Part shown: piece after piece, positions 52,640 to 61,835 of the stretch
Numbering within the stretch: position 1 is the first letter of the stretch
How the letters are laid out: each line of letters starts with the position of its first letter
Assembly (NCBI RefSeq): GCF_900167025.1
Contig: NZ_FUXC01000001.1
Coordinates: forward strand, 124,001-188,000
Reading direction: 5' to 3'
DNA length: 64,000 nt
Origin: Treponema berlinense
GTDB lineage: Bacteria > Spirochaetota > Spirochaetia > Treponematales > Treponemataceae
Translations under genes and position numbers: made by a program
The notes under the pieces: generated by a model
What the model saw: the letters and a program-made list of their open reading frames with translations, nothing else
Database searches by the model: none
What the model was told of the DNA's origin: nothing

Positions 52640-53736
52640 TGAGTTTTGATGAAATTGACCTTCAGTGGTTTGCCGCAGAAGATGAAGGGCGCACAGAGGA
52701 TGCGACAGAAACTCGTTTAAGGCGTGAGCGTGAAGAAGGCCGTGTTGCAAAAAGCCAGGAGCTTACGAGCGCAATTGTAATGATTATGTGCGTTGTTGCG
52801 CTGATTGTTGCGGCTCCCCATTATCTTAGAATGTGCGAGCAAATTCTTGTTTATTATTTTACAAAATGCGCGGATGCTAATATTGAATCCTCACAGTTTT
52901 TTGTATTTTTTTTAGTGAATTTTGCAAAAATGGTTCTTCCGCTTGCTTTTTGCGGAGTTATTGCAGGAATTGCCGGAAACCTTATCCAAAACCGTGGTTT
53001 TATTTTTTCGCTGAAGCCTATTGAATTTAAGTTTTCAAACATTGTTCCGCGAATCGGCCAGTATTTAAAAAAAACTGTCTTTTCGCTTACAGGCGCCATG
53101 AATATCGTAAAATCTCTTGTAAAGATTGCTGCTGTAATCATAACGGCTGTTGTCGTTATAAGAATGAATGTGGCGGATATTCTTGCACTTTTAAATACTA
53201 GTTCTATAAGAATGGCTTCTGGACTTATCGGAAAATGCGCGGCTCAGATCCTTGCTTTCTGCTCGATAATTTTTCTTGCAATTTCGATTCCTGATTATTT
53301 TATGCAAAAACGTGAATTTTTGGAACGCTTAAAAATGACAAAACAGGAAGTAAAGCAGGAATTTAAAGAAGAGGAAGGCGATCCTGAAGTAAAAGGAAAG
53401 CTTCAGCAGGCTCAGCGTGAGCTTTTGACCAGAAATCTGCCGAAGGCGGTCGCGGAAAGCGATGTCGTAATTACAAACCCGACCCATTATTCAGTCGCCT
53501 TAAAATATGATGCCGCAAAAACAGACCGCCCGATTGTCAATGCAAAAGGTGCGGATTTGACTGCAAAAAGAATACGGGACTTGGCCGACGAAAACGGAAT
53601 TCCGAGGGTTGAAAACGTTCCTTTGGCGCGCGCACTCTATTCAAATGTTGAAGTTGGTGATATAATTCCTGACACATATATAAAAGCGATTTCAATCGTT
53701 TATGCACAAATAAATTATCTCAATAGAAAAAAGTAG
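52639..53736 (+). CDS. flhB: Flagellar export switch protein FlhB
   Basis: Controls substrate switching at hook completion. It starts with the basic acidic RTEDATETRLRREREEGRVAKSQEL family N-terminus and four membrane helices, then the cytoplasmic part with the autocleavage motif VVITNPTHYSVALKY (NPTH). The 365 residues are of usual length. flhA follows by 21 nt and starts with a GTG behind GGGGTGGGG. Confidence 0.96.
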   Translation: MSFDEIDLQWFAAEDEGRTEDATETRLRREREEGRVAKSQELTSAIVMIMCVVALIVAAPHYLRMCEQILVYYFTKCADANIESSQFFVFFLVNFAKMVLPLAFCGVIAGIAGNLIQNRGFIFSLKPIEFKFSNIVPRIGQYLKKTVFSLTGAMNIVKSLVKIAAVIITAVVVIRMNVADILALLNTSSIRMASGLIGKCAAQILAFCSIIFLAISIPDYFMQKREFLERLKMTKQEVKQEFKEEEGDPEVKGKLQQAQRELLTRNLPKAVAESDVVITNPTHYSVALKYDAAKTDRPIVNAKGADLTAKRIRDLADENGIPRVENVPLARALYSNVEVGDIIPDTYIKAISIVYAQINYLNRKK

Positions 53737-53757
53737 TAAGTCAACCAGGGGTGGGGA

Positions 53758-55890
53758 GTGGCTAACCGTTTAAGCAGTTTTTTTAAACAGACGAAAATTT
53801 CAAATTCTTTTATCGCATTTGCCGGCGTCCTCATCGTTTTTATGCTGTTAATGCCTGTAAGCGGAGCTGTTCTCGACTTTTTGATGATTGTAAACATTGC
53901 GATTTCCATAATCATCTTTCTTGTCGTTTTATATACCCCGAAGGCTTCAAGGTTGTCTTCTTTTCCCCGCGTAGTTCTTTTTGTGACGGTTTTTGGTCTT
54001 GCGCTCAATGTCTGTTCAACCCGTTATATCCTTACTCACGGACATGTCGGTTTTAAATCTTTTGACGGAGCGATGATAAAGTCATTTGCTAACGTTGTGG
54101 CAAAAGGTCAGCCGGTTATTGGGTTTATAATATTTTTAATAATCATCATTATTCAGGTTGTTGTAATTACAAAGGGCGCCGGGCGTGTTTCTGAAGTTCA
54201 GGCTCGTTTTGCCCTGGATTCCATGAACTCAAAGATGTTTGCTGTTGATTCTGAATTGAATTCCGGTTCAATTACGGACGAACAGGCAAGACAGAAAAAA
54301 GCGGACATTCAGCGTGAATGCGACTTTTATTCTGCAATGGACGGTTCCTCAAAATTTGTAAGCGGAAACGTAAAGGCCGGAATTTTTATCACTCTGATAA
54401 ACCTGGTTGGCGGTGTTCTTTATGCAATGATAAAGCAGGACATGGATTTTAGCTCAGCGATTGCAACTTTTCCTCAGCTTACTATTGGCGACGGTCTTTT
54501 GAGCCAGCTTCCGTCCCTTTTGATTTCTGTTGCGACCGGTATTCTTGTAACCGGTGGTAATTCTGACGAAGTTTTGGGCGAAGAAATTAAAAAGCAGTTT
54601 AATATAAGCAGTTCTGTCTATATGATTTCGGGCGGAATCCTTGCCGCAATGGCAATTGTTTTTCACACAACGCCTCTCCTTGTCGTTATTCTTATCGGCA
54701 TGGGCGCCTTGCTTATCTTTTTTGGCTACAAAATGCAAAGGCAGGAAAAGCTTTCTTTTGCAAAAAAACTGGAAGAAGAAGCGGCAAAAAAAGCAGGAGC
54801 TCAATCTTCTCAAAATTCTGAAGAGCTAAGTCCTGTTGTTCCCCTCGATCCTCTCTGCCTTGAACTGGGAGTTGCCTTGCTTGATTTGGTCAATAAGGAA
54901 AAAGGCGCAGAGCTTCTTGAGAGAATTACGAGAATCCGCCGCGAGGCTGCAATTGACCTTGGTCTTGTAGTTCCTCGGATCAGAATCATCGACAACCTTA
55001 CTCTCGATCCTCAGGAATACAGTTTTAAAATCCGTGGAATTGAAGCTGGCCGTGGAAAATTAAAAATCGGATATTACATGTGCCTTAATACAGGTTCTGT
55101 AGTCGAAGAGATAAAAGGCGAACCGACAAGAGATCCAACTTTTGGAATACCGGCAATATGGATTGGTGAAGATCGCCGTCTGGAAGCCGAACGAAACGGT
55201 TATTCAGTAATCGATCCTCCTATGATAATAGCAACCCACATGACAGAAATTATCCGCTCTCATGCCGCTGAAATTTTGGGAAGACAGGAAGTCAGCGCGA
55301 TAATTACAAAAATAAAAGAAACTAATCCTGTTGTCGTTGAAGAAGTTATGGATACATACAAGTATACTTATGGCGAAATCGAAAAAATTCTTCAGGGACT
55401 TCTTCGGGAACGTGTGTCTATTCGCAATATTGTTTCGATTTTGGAAACGCTTGCAAACTACGGAAACATGCCGCACAATCCGTTCTTTTTGATTGGAAAA
55501 GTCCGTGAGGCGCTTGGACTTCAGATTTGTCTTCAGTATGTGGATCCTAATGATGAGCAGAAAAAACTCAGCGTCATTCAATTGAGCCAGGAATGGGCGC
55601 AAAAAATTATAGATCATATAGTTTCGCAGAATGACGGTTCTGCGCCTGTTGTTGCATTTGATCCGGTTGATTCAAGGAATTTTAAAAATGCGGTCAGTTC
55701 AAATATTATACCTTTGCGGGACAGAAATATTTTGCCTATAATTCTTGCACCGACTCCCGATGTCAGGCAGCTTGTTTATCAGCTGATTGAAAGAGATTTT
55801 CCGGGAACCGTAGTAGTTCTTTCTGTAGACGAAGTTCTTGCAGCTGGGAATTCAGTAAATCTTGAAATTTTGGGAGAAATAAGTGAATAG
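53758..55890 (+). CDS. flhA: Flagellar export protein FlhA
   Basis: Proton-driven export component, 710 residues. The eight-helix N-terminal half has the FHIPEP signature region with some changed positions (VSEVQARFALDSMNSKMFAVDSELNSG versus the usual MPGKQMAIDADLNAG). The large cytoplasmic domain follows, with PLDPLCLELGVALLDLV, PRIRIIDNLTLDPQEYSFKIRG and the C-terminal PDVRQLVYQLIERDFPGTVVLS. GTG start behind GGGGTGGGG. It overlaps flhF by 8 nt. Confidence 0.95.
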   Translation: MANRLSSFFKQTKISNSFIAFAGVLIVFMLLMPVSGAVLDFLMIVNIAISIIIFLVVLYTPKASRLSSFPRVVLFVTVFGLALNVCSTRYILTHGHVGFKSFDGAMIKSFANVVAKGQPVIGFIIFLIIIIIQVVVITKGAGRVSEVQARFALDSMNSKMFAVDSELNSGSITDEQARQKKADIQRECDFYSAMDGSSKFVSGNVKAGIFITLINLVGGVLYAMIKQDMDFSSAIATFPQLTIGDGLLSQLPSLLISVATGILVTGGNSDEVLGEEIKKQFNISSSVYMISGGILAAMAIVFHTTPLLVVILIGMGALLIFFGYKMQRQEKLSFAKKLEEEAAKKAGAQSSQNSEELSPVVPLDPLCLELGVALLDLVNKEKGAELLERITRIRREAAIDLGLVVPRIRIIDNLTLDPQEYSFKIRGIEAGRGKLKIGYYMCLNTGSVVEEIKGEPTRDPTFGIPAIWIGEDRRLEAERNGYSVIDPPMIIATHMTEIIRSHAAEILGRQEVSAIITKIKETNPVVVEEVMDTYKYTYGEIEKILQGLLRERVSIRNIVSILETLANYGNMPHNPFFLIGKVREALGLQICLQYVDPNDEQKKLSVIQLSQEWAQKIIDHIVSQNDGSAPVVAFDPVDSRNFKNAVSSNIIPLRDRNILPIILAPTPDVRQLVYQLIERDFPGTVVVLSVDEVLAAGNSVNLEILGEISE

Positions 55891-57088
55891 CAGCGAATAC
55901 ACACCGACAACTTTGACAATGACTGGAAAATCTGTCGATGAAATAAGAAATAGACTTTGGCAGGAATACGGAAACAACTATCGGATTATTGACCAGCAGA
56001 CAGTCCTTCAGGGCGGATTTCTTGGTTTTTTTCAGAAAAGTTGCATAAAAGTTTCTTTTGTCGTAAAAGACAGGGGACATTCTGAGCAGGAAGATTTTTC
56101 GACTGCAAAAGAAAGCATTATAAAAAATTCAAAAGTTGATTATTCAAAACTTGTCGTAAAGCAATACAACGAGCTTACAGGCATGATGGCGCAGATGAAT
56201 AGTCAGATTGAAGATTTGAAAATTACTTCTGTCGAAAAAAAACATCCGTCAATCGTAAAAATTGAAAAACTTCTCGAAGACAACGAATTTACCCACGCGT
56301 TTATAAATATGATTTCCTCCAAGCTGAAAAACGAATCGACTCTTGAAGATTTAAATGATTTTGAGCAGATTCAGGAAAAAGTGGTAGGCTGGATCGGTCA
56401 GTCGATAAAACTTGCTCCGGAAGTTTATTACAAAATTCCTCATATAATTGTCCTTGTCGGACCTACCGGTCTTGGGAAGACAACGACAATCAGCAAAATG
56501 GCGGCAAAACTCATTCTCGATGCAAAAAAGAAGGGCGAGCCTTTGCCGAATGTGCGTCTTATTACGATTGACCATACCCGTGTTGGAGCAGAAGCGCAAC
56601 TTCGCAAATTTGGTGAACTTATGCATGTTCGCGTTGACAAGGCGGAATCTCCTGTTGATTTAAATGATATAATTCAGGAATGCAAGGACAGCGCGGACTA
56701 TATTTTTATTGACACTTCAGGATTTAGCCCGAACGACTACGACAATATTGCAAAAATGCGGAATATTTTAAATCTTCAGGGATTTTCTCTGGATACTTAT
56801 CTGGTTGTTGCGGCTTCGACAAAGGCGCGTGATTTAAAGAAAACAATTGAAAATTTTTCACTTTTTAATTTCAATTCAGTTATAATCACAAAATGTGACG
56901 AAACGACTTCGTATGGAAATGTTCTGAGCGTTTTGTACGAATCAAACAGGACAATCGCTTATATAACGGACGGTCAGAAAGTTCCGAATGACATAAAAAA
57001 AGCTTCTGTCAGAGAGTTTTTATACAGACTTTCAGATTTTACGGTTAGTAAAGTTTATATTGATGACATGTTTCCGGAGGATGAATAA
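55883..57088 (+). CDS. flhF: SRP-like GTPase FlhF
   Basis: GTPase that sets flagellum number and position. The N-terminal 110 residues are the basic B domain (EIRNRLWQEYGNNYRIIDQQTVLQGGFLGFF), followed by N and G domains: LVGPTGLGKTTTISKMAAKL (P-loop), TIDHTRVGAEAQLRKFG, IFIDTSGFSPND and TKCDETTSYGNVLSV. GTG start, overlapping flhA by 8 nt. It lies 2 nt before flhG, its normal partner. In spirochaetes FlhF places the periplasmic flagella at the cell ends. Confidence 0.95.
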   Translation: MNSSEYTPTTLTMTGKSVDEIRNRLWQEYGNNYRIIDQQTVLQGGFLGFFQKSCIKVSFVVKDRGHSEQEDFSTAKESIIKNSKVDYSKLVVKQYNELTGMMAQMNSQIEDLKITSVEKKHPSIVKIEKLLEDNEFTHAFINMISSKLKNESTLEDLNDFEQIQEKVVGWIGQSIKLAPEVYYKIPHIIVLVGPTGLGKTTTISKMAAKLILDAKKKGEPLPNVRLITIDHTRVGAEAQLRKFGELMHVRVDKAESPVDLNDIIQECKDSADYIFIDTSGFSPNDYDNIAKMRNILNLQGFSLDTYLVVAASTKARDLKKTIENFSLFNFNSVIITKCDETTSYGNVLSVLYESNRTIAYITDGQKVPNDIKKASVREFLYRLSDFTVSKVYIDDMFPEDE

Positions 57089-57090
57089 TT

Positions 57091-57972
57091 ATGGAAGACC
57101 AGGCTGAAGAATTGCGTGAATTGATGGGAAACACGCCTTCATCAACACAGAAAAAGGATGAATCATCATCTCACAAAACCCGAATCATTGCCATTACGAG
57201 CGGAAAAGGCGGCGTTGGAAAAACAAATATGGCTGTCAATATGGCGATTGCCTATGCCCAGCTTGGAAAGAAAGTTATTCTTATTGACGGTGACCTTGGA
57301 ATGGCAAACGTAAACGTTCTTTTGAATGTTGTTCCTCAGTATAACCTTATGCAGGTTATAAACCGTCAGAAAACAATGTCGGAAATAATTCTCGATACGG
57401 AAGTTGGAATTAAATTTATTGCCGGCGCAAACGGTTTTTCAAAAATCGCAAATCTTTCTGTTGAGGAGCTCGACTATTTTGCAAAGCAATTTGCCCAGCT
57501 CGGAAATGCAGATATTATCATAATCGATACAGGAGCCGGAATTGCCAACAACGTTTTGCAGTTTGTTGCGGCGGCGGACGAAGTTTATGTTGTCACAACT
57601 CCTGAACCTACGGCAATCACCGACGCTTACGGAATGATAAAGATTATCACTACGGAGCTTGGCGAAAGAAATATAAATATAAAGCTTTTGGTAAACAGGG
57701 TTCACTCCGCAGAAGAAGGAAAGAAAATTTCTGACAGAATAATTACAATTGTCGGACAGTTTTTGAATTACAAGGTTGATTACATCGGCTTTGTTTATGA
57801 TGATTCTGTTGTTTCTGCGTCTGTAATCCGCCAAAAACCGTTTATGGTTGTAAATCCAACTTCAAAACCGGCCCAGTGCATAAAACACATTGTCGGCCGC
57901 ATTGAAAAAACAGATCTTGGTACAAGCGACGGCGTCTCAAGTTTTCTTAAGAAGTTTCTCAGAAAAAAATAA
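57091..57972 (+). CDS. flhG: MinD-like ATPase FlhG (FleN/YlxH)
   Basis: ParA/MinD-family ATPase that stimulates FlhF and limits flagellum number. Deviant Walker A AITSGKGGVGKTNMAVNMAIAY (from residue about 31), switch residues DLGMANVNVLLN and DTGAGIANNVLQFV, and the C-terminal MinD-like amphipathic tail VSSFLKKFLRKK. It begins with a 25-residue basic-acidic extension. It lies 2 nt after flhF. A weak hairpin follows. Confidence 0.93.
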   Translation: MEDQAEELRELMGNTPSSTQKKDESSSHKTRIIAITSGKGGVGKTNMAVNMAIAYAQLGKKVILIDGDLGMANVNVLLNVVPQYNLMQVINRQKTMSEIILDTEVGIKFIAGANGFSKIANLSVEELDYFAKQFAQLGNADIIIIDTGAGIANNVLQFVAAADEVYVVTTPEPTAITDAYGMIKIITTELGERNINIKLLVNRVHSAEEGKKISDRIITIVGQFLNYKVDYIGFVYDDSVVSASVIRQKPFMVVNPTSKPAQCIKHIVGRIEKTDLGTSDGVSSFLKKFLRKK

Positions 57973-58075
57973 GGCCGGCAGTTTGATGAAAAAAATTGCC
58001 TGCAAGAATTAACAAAAAGTTTAAAAACTTGACCTTGTGCAATTTTTGTCTTAATCTTTTATAAGGGAGGAAGTA

Positions 58076-58915
58076 ATGATGAACAAAAAAATCATCGGTT
58101 TTGCAGCCGTTTGCGGTTTTGTTTTGTCATTTCTTACCGGAGTGATTGCAAAAAATCCGGTTCTGGCTATTTTGCTCAGATCGCTGATTTTTGCGGCAGT
58201 TTTTTCAGTTCTTTCATTTGCAATTTCCTTCCTTTTCTCCAAATTTTTGGCAGATGATTCAAAAGGCGTTTATTTTGAACCTGATTCTTCTCAAAATTCT
58301 CCGCAGTCTAAGCAACAGAAAAACGGTGACAATGTAGATATCGTGATTACGGGCGAAGGTCTTGAAGATGATGAATCCAGTCCGAAATTTTTTGTAGAAA
58401 ATAACCGCCCGGGTCTTTCAGAAGACGATTCAAGAAAATTTCAGCAGGAAGAAAAAAAACAAGATTCTTCGGCTGAAAAATCCTCGGCAGAAGAAAAGCC
58501 TTCCTCGGAGACAAAAAATTCTGCTTCCGAAGCAAAAGAAGAAAGTCAAAAGACTGAATTTGTTCCTGCGGGACTTGAAAATCTCGGAAAAGCCAATTCT
58601 AATCCGCAAAATTCATCGGAAAATTCAATTTTAAAAAAGGATATTCCTTCTAATGCGGGCGATTCTGAAAATAAGGTAAACGCATTTGCCGATGGTTCCT
58701 CGATTGAAAATATTGATGAATTGCCGGAAATTGAAGATTTGTCAGATGACGTGAAAAATAATTCATCTGGTGATATAATAAATGATAGTGATTTTGCTTC
58801 TTCTAGTGGAAATGGTTTTGGCGGAGCTGTTTTTTCTGGCGGAACAGAAAGCGGTTCACAAAATGCAGATGTAATGGCGCAGGCTGTTCGGACTCTGCTT
58901 GAAAAAGACAAATAA
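58076..58915 (+). CDS. Uncharacterised membrane protein between flhG and fliA
   Basis: I do not recognise a family. Two N-terminal hydrophobic segments (IIGFAAVCGFVLSFLTGVIA and LRSLIFAAVFSVLSFAISFLFSKFLA) are followed by about 220 residues that are rich in Ser, Glu, Asp, Asn and Lys and probably disordered, with a short conserved-looking end FGGAVFSGGTESGSQNADVMAQAVRTLLEKDK. GGAGG lies 5 nt before the ATG. Its fixed position between placement and sigma-28 genes suggests a role in flagellar assembly or localisation. A weak TTGACC lies upstream (58029-58034). Confidence 0.7.
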   Translation: MMNKKIIGFAAVCGFVLSFLTGVIAKNPVLAILLRSLIFAAVFSVLSFAISFLFSKFLADDSKGVYFEPDSSQNSPQSKQQKNGDNVDIVITGEGLEDDESSPKFFVENNRPGLSEDDSRKFQQEEKKQDSSAEKSSAEEKPSSETKNSASEAKEESQKTEFVPAGLENLGKANSNPQNSSENSILKKDIPSNAGDSENKVNAFADGSSIENIDELPEIEDLSDDVKNNSSGDIINDSDFASSSGNGFGGAVFSGGTESGSQNADVMAQAVRTLLEKDK

Positions 58916-58939
58916 ATTAAAAAAAAGAGACAGGAAGCT

Positions 58940-59737
58940 ATGGGTACAGAGCAGACGTTGATAATCAACAACAGCGATGAAGATAAACTTTGGGCTGAGT
59001 ATAAAAAAACAAAATCTTCTCAACTACGCGACAGGCTGATTCGACAGTATATGCCGTTGGTAAAATATGTCGCTGGAAAAGTTTCTGTAGGTCTTCCTGC
59101 AAGCATGGAATTTGATGACCTTGTTGGCTTTGGTCAGTTTGGACTTCTTGATGCAATCAGTAAATATGATTTGGAAAAGGGTGTAAAATTTAAGACTTAT
59201 GCCGTTACAAGAATCCGTGGTGCGATTTTTGATGAAATGCGACAGCTTGACTGGGTTCCGCGCTCTGTACGTCAAAAATCCCGCGAAATTGAAGATACAA
59301 TCAGCGAACTTGAATCAAAACTCGGGCGTACTGCGACAGATGCAGAAATTGCACAGCAGTTGAATCTTTCTGAGGACGAATATCATCAGACTATAATGAA
59401 AGTCAGCGCGTCAAGCATTGTTTCCCTAAACGATGTCTGGAGTTCTGGAGACGACAGCGATCATCTTTCTATTGGAGATACAATCGAGTCTCCTGCAAGC
59501 CTGAATCCCGATGTTCAGGTTGAACGCGAGGAAATCAGAAAAGTTATTGTGCAGGCCATAAACGAACTTCCAGAAAAAGAAAAAATGGTAATAGTTCTTT
59601 ACTACCATGAAGATTTGACTTTTAAGGAAATTGGACAGGTTCTTGATGTAAGCGAATCGAGAATTTCTCAGTTGCATACAAAGGCAAATTTGCGTTTAAA
59701 GGCGAAGTTGACTAATTTCCGTAAGGGAATCATCTAG
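58940..59737 (+). CDS. fliA: Flagellar sigma factor FliA (sigma-28)
   Basis: Directs RNA polymerase to late flagellar promoters. Region 2 (YMPLVKYVAGKVSVGLPASMEFDDLVGFGQFGLLDAISKYDLEKG, RIRGAIFDEMRQLDWVPRSVRQK), region 3 (IEDTISELESKLGRTATDAEIAQQLN) and region 4 (EKMVIVLYYHEDLTFKEIGQVLDVSESRISQLHTKA) are complete. No anti-sigma FlgM gene is seen nearby. RBS CAGGAAG precedes the ATG. It lies 18 nt before the FapA gene. Confidence 0.95.
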   Translation: MGTEQTLIINNSDEDKLWAEYKKTKSSQLRDRLIRQYMPLVKYVAGKVSVGLPASMEFDDLVGFGQFGLLDAISKYDLEKGVKFKTYAVTRIRGAIFDEMRQLDWVPRSVRQKSREIEDTISELESKLGRTATDAEIAQQLNLSEDEYHQTIMKVSASSIVSLNDVWSSGDDSDHLSIGDTIESPASLNPDVQVEREEIRKVIVQAINELPEKEKMVIVLYYHEDLTFKEIGQVLDVSESRISQLHTKANLRLKAKLTNFRKGII

Positions 59738-59755
59738 TTTAAGGACCTGAAATTT

Positions 59756-61726
59756 ATGGTTACTCTTGAAAAAATCCGCTCAGACCTTTCAGAACTTCAA
59801 AAAAAAGACCAGAGCATAAAAAGCGTAGAAGTTCACGCTGATACTCTTGATGAAGCGCTCGCAGATGCGGCCGTTCAGCTGAATACAAAAGTTGCGAATC
59901 TTGAATACGAAATAAAAGAAAAAGGGTTTGACGGATTTTTTGGAATTGCAAAACGTCCTTGGTTTATAACTGTTTATCAAAATGCGGAAGCGGTGTCTAA
60001 AAGCGAAAGAATTAAGAATTTTCAGAATGCCAGCTTTATGGACATGGACGAAGAAATCCAGAATTTTGACAAGGACGGAGAGTATTTTGTCCATCGTTTT
60101 GGAACAGAGATTTGCCTGAAAGTAAATCTTCCGGTCGGAAAAGGGAAAAATATCAATTTTTCGGATGTCTTAAACGATATAAAACGCTCTGATACTGTAG
60201 ATTTTGATGAGAAAATCGTAAAAAAATATACAGAAAATGGAACAGGCGGAATTTACGAGCCTGTCGGCCATTACTCACGAAACCCTGCCGGGGACGCAAT
60301 TTACGTTATTGATATTACAAAAGACGAATTGAAGGCAACTTGTACGATTACGCCTCCTGCTTTGGGCGGAGCTGATGTCAGCGAAGATCAGATAAAAACC
60401 GCATTAAAAAGTCAGGGCGTTGTTGCCGGAATTTCCGATGAAAAAATCTCCGCGCTTGTCGACAGGCCTGCTTACAATGTTCCTGTTGTCGTTGCGGAAG
60501 CCGTATTGCCAGTTGACGGACGCGACGCGTATATTGCCTATAACTTTGAAACAGACCGTTCAAAAATCCGGGCAAAAGAGGCTGCGAACGGTCAAGTCGA
60601 TTTCAAGGAACTCAATCTTATTCAAAATGTTGTCGAAGGTCAGCCGCTTGCGCAAAAAATGCTTCCTGAGCGCGGAAAAGCTGGAAAGACACTTTACGGC
60701 CGCTATCTTGAAGCAAAAAACGGAAAAGACATCAATCTTCCGCTTGGAAAAAATGTTACACTGGATTCGGACGGAAGAACAATTCTTGCGGCCTGCAACG
60801 GACAGGTTCTGCTTATTAACGATAAGATTAATGTTGAGCCGATTATGGAAATCGACGGTGTAAACATCAAGTCTGGAAACGTAACATTCCTCGGAACTGT
60901 AATTGTAAACGGAAACGTAGAAGACGGTTACAATGTAAAGGCGAGCGGAAATATCGAAGTAAACGGTGCTGTCGGAGCAAGCAGGCTCGAAAGCGACGGC
61001 GATATTATTGTAAGCCAGGGAATTGTTGGCAGAGATGAATGTGAAATTTTGTGCGGCGGTTCGCTTTGGGCAAAATTCGTACAGAATTCAAAAGTCCAGG
61101 TTGAAGAAAACGTGATCGTTCAGGATTCGTTGATGAACTGCGAAGTCTCAGCCCAGCATAGAATTATTCTTCAGGGAAAGCGTGCTCAGATTACAGGCGG
61201 ACATCTTTTTGCAACAGAAACCGTTCTCGCAAAAAACATCGGTTCTGCGGGCGGCGGTACAGAAACCGTAATCGAAGTTGGAATTGATCCACGTGCAAAA
61301 CATCGTCTTGAAGATTTGCGCGAAATGCAGGAAAAAACTGTAAAAGAAATTGATGAGCTTGAGTTGAATATTCAGACATTGGAAAATACAAAAAAAGTCC
61401 GTAGGGTTTTGCCGGCTGAAAAAGAAGAAAGTTTAAAGCGTTATAAACTCCGCAAAAATGAACTTACTAACGAAAACGATGAATTCAACAAAGAAATCGA
61501 AACGATTTTGGCGCATCTTCGCGAGTTAAAAAACATTGGAAAAGTCTATGCTTCTGGAACTGTCTATGCTGGAGTAAAAATTTTTGTCCGTGACGAAAAA
61601 GATGAAGTTCGTGCAAACGTAAAAAGCGTAATTTTTTATTACGATGAAGGTTTTGTGCGGCGCGGAAAATACGAAAAACCAGACTTTTCAGATGTAAAGG
61701 GGCCTGAAGGTTATTCAAACGGCTAA
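59756..61726 (+). CDS. Jag_N plus FapA (DUF342) protein
   Basis: The first 75 residues look like a Jag_N domain (VEVHADTLDEALADAAVQL... EKGFDGFFGIAKRPWF). The long middle and the parallel beta region (NIEVNGAVGASRLESDGDIIVSQGIVGRD, GGSLWAKFVQNSKVQVEENVIVQD) match FapA. A coiled coil (LREMQEKTVKEIDELELNIQTLENTKK..., LTNENDEFNKEIETILAHLREL) comes near the end. FapA is needed for polar flagella in Vibrio and related species; the Jag_N part hints at RNA or membrane-insertion links. It closes the motility block. Confidence 0.8.
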   Translation: MVTLEKIRSDLSELQKKDQSIKSVEVHADTLDEALADAAVQLNTKVANLEYEIKEKGFDGFFGIAKRPWFITVYQNAEAVSKSERIKNFQNASFMDMDEEIQNFDKDGEYFVHRFGTEICLKVNLPVGKGKNINFSDVLNDIKRSDTVDFDEKIVKKYTENGTGGIYEPVGHYSRNPAGDAIYVIDITKDELKATCTITPPALGGADVSEDQIKTALKSQGVVAGISDEKISALVDRPAYNVPVVVAEAVLPVDGRDAYIAYNFETDRSKIRAKEAANGQVDFKELNLIQNVVEGQPLAQKMLPERGKAGKTLYGRYLEAKNGKDINLPLGKNVTLDSDGRTILAACNGQVLLINDKINVEPIMEIDGVNIKSGNVTFLGTVIVNGNVEDGYNVKASGNIEVNGAVGASRLESDGDIIVSQGIVGRDECEILCGGSLWAKFVQNSKVQVEENVIVQDSLMNCEVSAQHRIILQGKRAQITGGHLFATETVLAKNIGSAGGGTETVIEVGIDPRAKHRLEDLREMQEKTVKEIDELELNIQTLENTKKVRRVLPAEKEESLKRYKLRKNELTNENDEFNKEIETILAHLRELKNIGKVYASGTVYAGVKIFVRDEKDEVRANVKSVIFYYDEGFVRRGKYEKPDFSDVKGPEGYSNG

Positions 61727-61797
61727 AAAATTTACAAAGCCTGTGTCTTTTTGAGAAAATATACGGATTCAATCTTTTTGCAAGAATTTTGTTTGGC

Positions 61798-61835
61798 TTG
61801 AAATTAGAATGTTCCTTCGATAAAATTATTTTATC
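61798..61835 (+). promoter_or_regulatory. Promoter and palindrome before dapL
   Basis: TTGAAA (61798-61803), 17 bp spacer, TAAAAT (61821-61826), then 9 nt to the ATG. The -10 sits in a perfect 17 bp palindrome (61819-61835, arms GATAAAAT/ATTTTATC) that ends at the start codon. No ribosome-binding site. Confidence 0.55.

Noticed and set aside
54454-54813. 119-codon minus-strand frame within flhA
   Set aside because: Basic, Cys/Arg-rich shadow frame opposite a conserved gene.
57977-58000. GGCAGTTT/AAATTGCC hairpin after flhG
   Set aside because: One G-U pair and no T-run, so it is too weak to call as a terminator.
58029-58057. TTGACC, 17 bp, TAATCT before the gene at 58076
   Set aside because: The -10 matches consensus at only 3 of 6 positions, so it is not listed as a promoter.
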